A stretch of DNA of 5,488 nucleotides from JBHIEE01 sp046760445 (GCA_046760445.1 JBHIEE010000157.1:1-5488); one strand, 5' to 3'. Shown: positions 1 through 5,332, counted from the stretch's first letter. The notes: generated by a model not told the origin, from the sequence alone. Numbers and translations: made by a program.

Positions 1-532
1 AGCTCCATTTTTTATTCGATTGGGGCTGGAGAAAAATTGGAGTTTTTAAAGGAAACTCTTTTCTCAATTTAATTATATTTTCTAATTTCAAATTTCTAAT
101 AACTATTAACTTTACCTCTCTGGCTTCTTTTTTATATTCGGGTTGAAAAAAATAATTAGCCGGCTTAGGTGAGAGAGAATACCAATCTATTGGCAAAGAA
201 TAATGTTTTGTTCCATTTGTTTCGACTTGAATTTTAAAATTTTCTGATTTTAACTGATTGACTAACAGACTTACATCCTGAATTAAAGGCTCTCCTCCTG
301 TCAGACAGACCCAATCTGTTTTATATTTCTCTCTTAATTTCTTAATACGAGCTGAGATATTCTCAAGAGTGGTCTCCAAACCATTTTCCCAAGCATATTT
401 AGTGTCACAAAATTCACACTTTAAATTACAGCCAGTTAATCGAATAAAAATTGTCGGTTCGCCTGTTCTCAGTCCTTCTCCTTGAACAGACCAGAAAATT
501 TCACTAATCTTCAAAATATTCAGCTGAAGCAT
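1..532 (-). CDS. queE: QueE, 7-carboxy-7-deazaguanine synthase (radical SAM), C-terminus cut by the window edge
   Basis: QueE is a radical-SAM enzyme that rearranges and ring-contracts 6-carboxytetrahydropterin to CDG in the preQ0/queuosine pathway, in the cytoplasm. The reverse-strand reading is open to the left edge, about 177 codons from the chosen start, so the stop and roughly the last few dozen residues are missing. Visible motifs are the N-terminal FWSVQGEG (residues 13-20), the 4Fe-4S motif C-x3-C-x2-C (C35, C39, C42, in GCNLKCEFCDT), GGEPL (79-83, SAM amino-group contact), VETNGT (103-108) and LSPKP (120-124). All are typical of the small QueE type. The ATG at 530-532 is chosen because a weak GGGAA-like Shine-Dalgarno sits about 7 bases upstream. 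A TTG at 512-514 would also fit family length but has no ribosome binding site. With the ATG, queE starts 29 bases inside queD, which suggests translational coupling. The identification is firm; the exact start is less so. Confidence 0.93.
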   Translation of the reverse strand, partial: MLQLNILKISEIFWSVQGEGLRTGEPTIFIRLTGCNLKCEFCDTKYAWENGLETTLENISARIKKLREKYKTDWVCLTGGEPLIQDVSLLVNQLKSENFKIQVETNGTKHYSLPIDWYSLSPKPANYFFQPEYKKEAREVKLIVIRNLKLENIIKLRKEFPLKTPIFLQPQSNKKWS

Positions 533-848
533 CTTCAGATTCCCAGACAACCACTTTTTCCACTGGGAAATATTTTTTTAGCTCATTAAAAAAATATTTG
601 GAAAGATTTTCGGCTGAGGGATTAAATTCATAAATTTCATTTAAAAGTCTATGGTCTGGTAAAATTTTAGACAATTTTTCTTTAATTTCAATAAAATCAA
701 TCCCTATCCCAGTTTTATTTAATTTGCTCACTTTTATTTGTACTTCTACTTTAAAAGTATGGCCATGAATTTTTTCGCACTTTCCCTTATAATCTTTTAA
801 AAAATGAGCAGCTTGAAACTTATCACTTACTTTTAATACCCAACTCAT
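504..848 (-). CDS. queD: QueD, 6-carboxy-5,6,7,8-tetrahydropterin synthase
   Basis: This is a 114-residue member of the QueD/6-pyruvoyltetrahydropterin synthase family (T-fold), close to the usual bacterial QueD size. QueD converts dihydroneopterin triphosphate to 6-carboxytetrahydropterin, the substrate of QueE encoded just downstream. Zinc ligands are His15 (in QAAH) and His28/His30 (in IHGHTF). The catalytic cysteine is Cys24 (KCEKIHGH), with the usual C-x3-HGH spacing. Asp65-His66 (LPDHRLLN) matches the catalytic Asp/His pair, and Glu103 (VWESEDASAEYF) matches the pterin-anchoring glutamate near the C-terminus. The presence of the cysteine and the WESEDASAEY tail favours QueD over an unrelated pterin enzyme. 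The start is well supported: GGAGGT at 858-853 on the minus strand lies 4 bases before the ATG. The gene overlaps queE at its 3' end and is preceded by a structured leader. Confidence 0.95.
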   Translation of the reverse strand: MSWVLKVSDKFQAAHFLKDYKGKCEKIHGHTFKVEVQIKVSKLNKTGIGIDFIEIKEKLSKILPDHRLLNEIYEFNPSAENLSKYFFNELKKYFPVEKVVVWESEDASAEYFED

Positions 849-852
849 GCTT

Positions 853-940
853 ACCTCCAGAAGACAGATATCGTTTTCGACTGTGAAAACCCAGTTACGA
901 TGCGGGTTTTCGAGCTCTATTTTTTGGCTTAACCTCCAAA
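853..940 (-). promoter_or_regulatory. Structured 5' leader of queD with a strong ribosome binding site
   Basis: Reading on the minus strand towards queD, three small hairpins follow one another. The first is TTTGG/CCAAA with an 8-base loop (plus coordinates 940-923). The second is a perfect 8-bp stem GAAAACCC/GGGTTTTC with an 11-base loop (911-885). The third, immediately adjacent, is ACAG-TCG/CGA-CTGT with an AAAA loop and a 3-base bulge (884-864). The Shine-Dalgarno GGAGGT follows at 858-853. The GTTTTC segment (890-885) can instead pair with GAAAAC at 878-873, which would break both the second and third hairpins, so two exclusive folds are possible. This could be a cis-regulatory RNA or a palindromic intergenic repeat. 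It does not match the preQ1-I riboswitch pattern. The ribosome binding site is certain; the regulatory role is inference. Confidence 0.4.
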
Positions 941-946
941 TAAATT

Positions 947-1081
947 AAATCCGAAATTCGAAGCACGAAATTTAAAACAAATTCAAAATCCAAATGTTCT
1001 AAACCCCAAAACAGAGTGGAATAATTTTTGTTTTGGTCATTTGAATTTTGGTAATTTGGTATTGTTTAGGATTTCGGATTT
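947..1081. repeat. Imperfect AT-rich inverted repeat (MITE-like or intergenic repeat element)
   Basis: The element has perfect 11-bp ends: AAATCCGAAAT at 947-957 and its reverse complement ATTTCGGATTT at 1071-1081. Inside, CAAATG (991-996) pairs with CATTTG (1038-1043), and CCAAAAC (1006-1012) pairs with GTTTTGG (1030-1036). The loop lies around 1013-1029. The arms differ by several insertions and deletions, so this is a long imperfect hairpin. A direct repeat TTTAGGATTT (1065-1074 and 1086-1095) flanks the right end, and the repeat-like composition may extend to about 1095. No open frame or transposase is present. The arm sequence, built from AAATTCGAAGCACGAAAT-like words, resembles non-coding repeats I associate with AT-rich uncultivated bacterial genomes. 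That resemblance is from memory and unverified. Confidence 0.6.
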
Positions 1082-1189
1082 AGAATTTAGGATTTTTATT
1101 CTATTTTTACTCATATATTGCTCTTCTCTTAATAATATCTCTTAATCATCATTTGAAAACCCAGCCAGAAGGAGATGGATTTAAAAAGT
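1082..1189. other. Rest of the queC-queD gap, no gene seen
   Basis: The part of the 341-base queC-queD gap nearest the queC stop is very AT-rich. No credible reading frame, RNA gene or rho-independent terminator for queC was found here. The only recognisable item is an 11-base word TGAAAACCCAG at 1154-1164 that recurs at 884-894, on the other side of the inverted repeat. Whether queC and queDE share one transcript cannot be decided from the sequence. Confidence 0.5.
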
Positions 1190-1885
1190 TCATATTTTAC
1201 CTTCTCTCTTTAGCCTTAGAATAAGGTGGTCTTTTAGATTTAAATCTTGCCAGGCTTTCTTCCGAATCAAACAAGAAGCACATTTACCGCATGGAATTTC
1301 TCTTCCTTGATAGCAAGAAATAGAATAGGAATAATCCGCTCCTAAGGATAAACCATATTGAATAATTTCTGATTTGGTCATTCCAATGAGGGGAGTAATT
1401 AGCTTAAATTTCCAGTCTTCAAATGCTGCTTTAGTGCCTGAATTTATTGCTTTTTCCATTGATTCAACAAATTCTCTCCGAGTATCAGGATAATTGGGGG
1501 AATCAATTACATTGAATCCACAAACAATGTTTTTTACTTCAATTACTTCTGCATAAGCTGCAGCTAAAGAAAGAAAGATACCGTTTCTGAAAGGAACATA
1601 AGTTGGAAGAATCCCTTGTTTTATTTCTTCAATGGTCTCAAGTTGAGGAATTGGAATTTGATCATCAGTTAAGCTTGATCCTCCAACTTGAGTTAAATCA
1701 ACCAATATTATTTTATGTTTTATATTTAACAATCGGGTAATTTTTCGAGCCATATCTATTTCAATTTTGTGTTTCTGCCCATAGTCAAAAGTTAATGCTT
1801 CAACCCAATCAAAATTTTTTAAGGACCAATATAACGCAGTTGTGGAATCGATTCCTCCAGAAAAGAGTACCAAACATTTTTCCAT
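1190..1885 (-). CDS. queC: QueC, 7-cyano-7-deazaguanine (preQ0) synthase
   Basis: This is a 231-residue ATP-dependent enzyme that turns CDG plus ammonia into the nitrile preQ0 in the cytoplasm. That is the step after QueE, and preQ0 is the precursor of queuosine in tRNA (or of deazaguanine DNA modification in some organisms). The PP-loop is SGGIDST at residues 9-15, which binds ATP. The family block TYVPFRNG is at 95-102, followed by GFNVIDSPNYPDTRREFVES (123-142, the usual D-x-x-x-YPD-x-R region). The C-terminal zinc site is complete: C191, C199, C202 and C205 (SCYQGREIPCGKCASC). Length and motif order are normal for the family. The ATG start gives the expected short lead-in before the PP-loop, and only a weak purine-rich AGAGAAAG ribosome site precedes it. 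It is the first gene of the minus-strand que group and sits behind a good sigma-70-type promoter. Confidence 0.96.
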   Translation of the reverse strand: MEKCLVLFSGGIDSTTALYWSLKNFDWVEALTFDYGQKHKIEIDMARKITRLLNIKHKIILVDLTQVGGSSLTDDQIPIPQLETIEEIKQGILPTYVPFRNGIFLSLAAAYAEVIEVKNIVCGFNVIDSPNYPDTRREFVESMEKAINSGTKAAFEDWKFKLITPLIGMTKSEIIQYGLSLGADYSYSISCYQGREIPCGKCASCLIRKKAWQDLNLKDHLILRLKREGKI

Positions 1886-1905
1886 TTAATCTTTCTCTAT
1901 GTTAA

Positions 1906-1934
1906 ATAATAAAAAATAAATATCTTTTTTTCAA
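1906..1934 (-). promoter_or_regulatory. Sigma-70-type promoter for queC
   Basis: On the minus strand, TTGAAA (1934-1929) and TATTAT (1911-1906) are separated by exactly 17 bases. Transcription would start near 1899, leaving a leader of only about 14 bases before the queC ATG at 1885, which leaves no room for a riboswitch ahead of queC. The background is AT-rich, so a chance match is possible, but position and spacing are both favourable. Confidence 0.55.
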
Positions 1935-1977
1935 GGACAGAAGTTTTTAAAAACTATTGTTTTTACTTTAATGTTCA

Positions 1978-1993
1978 TATAATCTGTTATAAA
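1978..1993 (+). promoter_or_regulatory. Plus-strand -10 region for the membrane-protein gene
   Basis: Two overlapping candidates are present. One is a perfect TATAAT at 1978-1983, with a poor -35. The other is TATAAA at 1988-1993 preceded by TG plus one base (1985-1987), an extended -10 that does not need a strong -35. Either would start transcription roughly 10-20 bases before the small reading frame at 2013. This promoter is divergent from that of queC, with about 45 bases between the queC -35 box and the TATAAT. Confidence 0.4.
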
Positions 1994-2012
1994 TGATATA
2001 AGAAAGAACAAG

Positions 2013-2087
2013 ATGGCAGTTCGAGAAGTTGCTTTACTATGCAATTCTCTTTTTAATATTATCAGCTTAGTAGTTTTGAGGGAATGA
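2013..2087 (+). CDS. Possible 24-residue upstream ORF (leader peptide), product unknown
   Basis: An ATG at 2013 opens a 24-codon frame, with a hydrophobic core (VALLCNSLFNIISLVVL) between charged ends (start MAVRE, end LRE). Its TGA stop at 2085-2087 overlaps the ATG of the next gene as ATGA, the classic layout for coupled translation. The GAGGG at 2078-2082 inside its last codons is the only Shine-Dalgarno-like site for the downstream gene, yet it lies just one base from that ATG, too close for efficient independent initiation. The upstream frame itself has only a weak purine-rich site. It may be a leader peptide, a tiny membrane peptide or chance: a frame of this length is not rare. No homology is recognised. 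Confidence 0.25.
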   Translation: MAVREVALLCNSLFNIISLVVLRE

Positions 2088-4588
2088 AATCTTCAACTAA
2101 TAAAATTCACTGGTTGCTGAAAGGAATTCTATTCACTTCTGCAGCAGCTTTAAGCTTTGAAATTTCTCTCGCCCGGTTTTTTTCTATTTCCCAGCAATAT
2201 CATTTTGCTTTTATGGTAGTCAGTATCGCTCTTTTAGGGTATGGAGCCAGTGGTTCCTTTCTTTCTGCTTTTTCTAAACTTTTAAAAATTGAGCTTGATA
2301 AATTCTTGATCTTAACTTCTTCTTTATTTACTTTATCCTGTTTGTTAAGTTACATTTTGGTTAACAGATTACCTTTTGATTTTTTTGAACTGACCTGGAA
2401 CAAAAATCAAATTTTCTATATTTTCTTATATTATTTCCTGTTAAGTATTCCTTTCTTCTTTGCTGGATTAACTATTTCTTTTGCCATTTATAAAATGTCC
2501 CATGAGGTAACTAAAATTTATTTCTCAGATTTAATCGGAGCAGCTATAGGTTCCTTATTAGTTCTTTTAATTTTCTTACCCAAAGGTGATAAAGGAGCAA
2601 TCTTAATTATCTTTTTTTTAGGATTGGCGAGTATCTTTTTTTTCAGTTTGAGGCTGAATAAAAAGATAATAACAGCAATTCTTCTTATTCTTGCTTTGAT
2701 AACTGCTATAGTGTTTTTAAATCCTCCTTCTTGGCTGGAAATCCACATTTCTCCATATAAAGCTCTACCCATTGCTTTGAAATACCCTGATGCGAAACAC
2801 CTTTTAACCAAATGGAGCCCCGTTTCGCGGGTGGATGTAGTCGACAGCCCCTTAGTAAGATTTGCACCCGGGATGAGTCTGGCTTATCAAGGCAGTATTC
2901 CCAAACAATATGGAATTTCTATCGATGGAGGGGAATTAAATGCTATTACTCAATTTAAACCTACCTATGAAAATCTGGAATTCTTAGATTTCCTGCCTAC
3001 TTCTCTTGCTTATAAATTAGGCTCAAACAATGAAATATTGTTAATTAATCCTCGAGGAGGTTTAGAAATCTTAGTTGCCCTTGTTAATGGAGCGAAATCT
3101 ATTGATTGTGTGGAAAGTAATCAACTAGTGGTTGACTTAATAAAAAATGATTTCCAGGAATTTTCTGGCTTTATTTATCAAAGAGAAAATATCCATGTGG
3201 CAACATCTTATGGCCGAAGTTTTATCAAAAGTGAAGAGAAGAAATATGATTTGATTACTCTCTGTTTAACAGATGTTCTGGGAGCCTCATCTACTGGATG
3301 GTACGGGATAGCTGAAAATTATTTGTTCACTGTTGAGGCATTTAAAGAGATGTATTCTCATTTAACTGAACAAGGAATAATAAATATTACCCGATATTTA
3401 CTCCCTCCCCCTAAGGAAGAACTTAGAATAGTCACTCTAATGATTGAAGCAGGAAAAGAATTAGAAGTGAAAAACATTGCCAAACATTTAGTTGTCTTCC
3501 GAACATGGGGAACAATTACTTATTTATTAAAAAAGAATGAATTTTCTGAAAAAGACTTATCTTATATAAAAAAGTTTTGCCAAACCAGGATGTTTGATTT
3601 GGTTTACTATTATCAAATAAAACCAGAAGAAGTAAATATCTTCAATAAATTTGACAAGCCAATTTATCATCAGTTGATTACAGATTTATTTCAGCCTGAA
3701 AAAAGAAAAGTCCTGTATAAAAATTATCTTTTCGATATTAGTCCGGTTTATGACAGCAGTCCTTTTTTCTTTAATTTTTTCAAGCTTAAAAAAATCAAAT
3801 CAACTTATCTCAGTCTTGGCAAGAAATGGCTACCTTTATTGGAAGGAGGATATCTTTTACCTATTATTCTAATTCAAGCATTTCTCATTTCTTTCCTCCT
3901 GATTATTTTTCCTCTGGCGATTGTCAGAAAGAAAGAAAAAAAATTGATGAAAAGAGAGTCATCTGTGAGTAAAGCAATTAAAATCTTTTTTTATTTTGCC
4001 CTGATTGGAATGAGTTATATGTTTATTGAAATCACTTTCATCCAAAAACTTATCTTATTCTTAGGTCACCCAGCCTACTCAATATCAATCGTTATTTTTT
4101 CCTTTCTTTTTTCTTCTGGTTTAGGAAGTTATTTTTCAGGAAAATTTCTCAAGGGCAAAAACCAAAATAGAATTATAAAATTCAGTTGGATAATGTTTAC
4201 ACTAAGTCTGTTAATTTTTCTTCAACTTTTTTCTTTTTCTTTTATTTTTAATAAACTCATGGGAGTAAGTTTACCCCTTAAGTTCCTATTTTCTTTTGTA
4301 ATTATTTTTCCTTTGGGCTTCTTAATGGGCTTCCCTTTTCCTACGGGAATAAAACTCCTTGCCCAAACTCGGCCGAACTTTATCCCATGGGCCTGGGCAG
4401 TAAATGGTTTTTCCTCAGTGGTTAATTCAGTCAATGCACAATTCATTGCTCTTTTACTGGGATATTCATGGGTTTTAACCTTTGCGGGAATAGGATATTT
4501 AATCGCCTGTCTTTTTTTATTCCTTCTTTTTTACCGCTTGACCAATCATCGGAACGAACCGCACTCCAGTAATATGTTTAACTTTTAA
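2084..4588 (+). CDS. Polytopic membrane protein with a central spermidine-synthase/methyltransferase-like domain
   Basis: This 834-residue protein has three parts. The first is about seven membrane helices (near 11-33, 40-63, 74-94, 109-136, 146-165, 170-189, 194-213). The second is a soluble domain (about 215-585). The third is about seven more helices (from 590 to 816). The middle domain has the layout of the spermidine-synthase fold: LLINPRGGLEILVAL (319-333, SAM-site loop), CVESN (342-346, acidic ribose contact), YDLITLCLTD (388-397), GIAENYLFTVEAF (408-420) and DSSPFFFNF (557-565). C-terminal blocks such as FIEITFIQKLILFLGHPAYS (647-666), GFPFPTGI (749-756) and WAWAVNGF (769-776) are familiar from uncharacterised membrane-embedded 'spermidine synthase-like' proteins. 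The glycine loop is changed to NPRGG, and the catalytic DSTDP-type motif is replaced by CLTDVL, so genuine polyamine synthesis is doubtful. Positive charge (616-624) after helix 8 supports an extracytoplasmic middle domain. The ATG start has a GAGGG only one base away. The 3' end overlaps pcm by 72 bp. The family assignment is good; the function is unknown. Confidence 0.88.
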   Translation: MKSSTNKIHWLLKGILFTSAAALSFEISLARFFSISQQYHFAFMVVSIALLGYGASGSFLSAFSKLLKIELDKFLILTSSLFTLSCLLSYILVNRLPFDFFELTWNKNQIFYIFLYYFLLSIPFFFAGLTISFAIYKMSHEVTKIYFSDLIGAAIGSLLVLLIFLPKGDKGAILIIFFLGLASIFFFSLRLNKKIITAILLILALITAIVFLNPPSWLEIHISPYKALPIALKYPDAKHLLTKWSPVSRVDVVDSPLVRFAPGMSLAYQGSIPKQYGISIDGGELNAITQFKPTYENLEFLDFLPTSLAYKLGSNNEILLINPRGGLEILVALVNGAKSIDCVESNQLVVDLIKNDFQEFSGFIYQRENIHVATSYGRSFIKSEEKKYDLITLCLTDVLGASSTGWYGIAENYLFTVEAFKEMYSHLTEQGIINITRYLLPPPKEELRIVTLMIEAGKELEVKNIAKHLVVFRTWGTITYLLKKNEFSEKDLSYIKKFCQTRMFDLVYYYQIKPEEVNIFNKFDKPIYHQLITDLFQPEKRKVLYKNYLFDISPVYDSSPFFFNFFKLKKIKSTYLSLGKKWLPLLEGGYLLPIILIQAFLISFLLIIFPLAIVRKKEKKLMKRESSVSKAIKIFFYFALIGMSYMFIEITFIQKLILFLGHPAYSISIVIFSFLFSSGLGSYFSGKFLKGKNQNRIIKFSWIMFTLSLLIFLQLFSFSFIFNKLMGVSLPLKFLFSFVIIFPLGFLMGFPFPTGIKLLAQTRPNFIPWAWAVNGFSSVVNSVNAQFIALLLGYSWVLTFAGIGYLIACLFLFLLFYRLTNHRNEPHSSNMFNF

Positions 4589-5233
4589 CTTGTCTTCTTT
4601 TTTAGTCACTAAGGTTAAAGTTTGATAATATAAGGTGCTACCCAGAGGAATAATTAATCTCCCTCCCTCAGCTAATTGATTTAAAAGAGGAGGAGGAATG
4701 TGATTAGCCGCGCAGGTAACAATAATAGCATCAAAAGGAGCATATTCTGGCCACCCAAAATACCCATCAGCCCATTTAACTTTAACTTGGCTGTAGTTCA
4801 AATTCTTTAAAGTCTGCTCTGCCTTTTTGGCCAGTTTTTCTCTGATTTCAATTGAAAAAACTTGATCGGTTAATTCAGCTAATATAGCTGCCTGATAGCC
4901 TGAACCAGTACCGATTTCTAAAACCTTTTCCCCAGATTTTATATCTAAATATTGGGTCATTAAAGCAACAATATAGGGCTGCGAAATAGTCTGCCCCTCA
5001 TCAATAGGTAAAGGATAATCTCGATAAGCATATTTTCGACGTCCAGGATCAACAAAAAGGTGCCGGGGAACTTTGGCCATTGCTTCTAACACACTGGAAT
5101 CAGTAATATCCCTCATTTTAAGCTGCTGGTCAATCATTCTCTTCCTTTGCTGAGAAAAATAGGAATCTTCCTTTATTCCAGCCCAGAGTGAAAGAAAAAA
5201 AGTAGTTATTATAAAAATTATTATCTTTTTCAT
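4517..5233 (-). CDS. pcm: Protein-L-isoaspartate O-methyltransferase with an N-terminal signal sequence
   Basis: The 238-residue protein is a PCM/PIMT enzyme, which uses SAM to methylate the carboxylate of L-isoaspartyl residues so that age-damaged proteins can revert to aspartate. The domain begins near residue 30 with RMIDQQL, VLEAMAKVPRHLFV (48-61) and QTISQPYIVALM (81-92). The SAM loop is VLEIGTGSGYQAA (104-116), then APFDAIIVTCAA (165-176), GGRLIIPLG (190-198) and the closing GVRFVPM (223-229), all in normal order. Residues 1-19 are extra: two lysines, then a strongly hydrophobic run ending in LSLWAG, which looks like a Sec signal peptide or membrane anchor without a lipobox cysteine. 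The enzyme would then lie outside the cytoplasm. Internal starts at M33 or M40 would cut into family sequence and are unlikely. The ribosome site is weak. The gene ends inside the convergent membrane-protein gene. Confidence 0.93.
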   Translation of the reverse strand: MKKIIIFIITTFFLSLWAGIKEDSYFSQQRKRMIDQQLKMRDITDSSVLEAMAKVPRHLFVDPGRRKYAYRDYPLPIDEGQTISQPYIVALMTQYLDIKSGEKVLEIGTGSGYQAAILAELTDQVFSIEIREKLAKKAEQTLKNLNYSQVKVKWADGYFGWPEYAPFDAIIVTCAANHIPPPLLNQLAEGGRLIIPLGSTLYYQTLTLVTKKEDKLKVKHITGVRFVPMIGQAVKKKE

Positions 5234-5258
5234 TTAATTAACTTTTTCATCTAATTAA

Positions 5259-5287
5259 ATTATTATCCAAATCTAAATTAAAATCAA
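5259..5287 (-). promoter_or_regulatory. Candidate promoter for pcm
   Basis: On the minus strand, TTGATT (5287-5282) and AATAAT (5264-5259) are separated by 17 bases. This places the transcript start about 18 bases before the pcm ATG at 5233. The region is AT-rich, so this is a plausible rather than proven promoter. Its -35 box overlaps the palindrome ATCAA-C-TTGAT at 5283-5293. Confidence 0.4.
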
Positions 5288-5288
5288 C

Positions 5289-5318
5289 TTGATAAATCAA
5301 ATATTATATGTTAATAAT
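5289..5318 (+). promoter_or_regulatory. Candidate promoter for the PilZ gene
   Basis: TTGATA (5289-5294) and AATAAT (5313-5318) are separated by 18 bases, pointing at the PilZ gene with a very short leader before its ATG at 5333. It is arranged back to back with the pcm promoter: the two -35 boxes are one base apart and form the two halves of the palindrome ATCAA-C-TTGAT. A third half-site, ATCAA at 5296-5300, follows. Confidence 0.35.
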
Positions 5319-5332
5319 TAGCAGAGATTGAG

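Noticed and set aside
885..911. Rho-independent terminator on the plus strand (GAAAACCC/GGGTTTTC followed by a T-rich stretch)
   Set aside because: The T-run begins about nine bases after the stem rather than directly after it, and no plus-strand gene ends nearby. The stem is better considered as part of the queD leader or a palindromic repeat.
923..940. Possible preQ1-I riboswitch: a short stem TTTGG/CCAAA followed by an A-rich tail before queD
   Set aside because: The 8-base loop has no cytosine to pair with preQ1, and the A-rich tail is not followed by the expected CUA-type pseudoknot partner, so only a superficial likeness remains.
2518..2811. 97-codon minus-strand open frame
   Set aside because: It lies wholly inside the well-supported membrane-protein gene. 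Its lysine- and isoleucine-rich sequence is the antisense image of hydrophobic helices, with no recognisable motif and no ribosome site.
4222..4446. 74-codon minus-strand open frame
   Set aside because: It is antisense to the conserved C-terminal membrane blocks (GFPFPTGI, WAWAVNGF). The composition is that of a shadow frame and no family is recognisable.
4580..4622. Inverted repeat AACTTTTAACTT / AAGGTTAAAGTT at the end of the membrane-protein gene, possible terminator
   Set aside because: The arms match imperfectly, are AU-rich and are separated by 19 bases. The sequence is explained by PCM codons (TLVTKKEDKLKVK), and no T-run follows the second arm on the plus strand.
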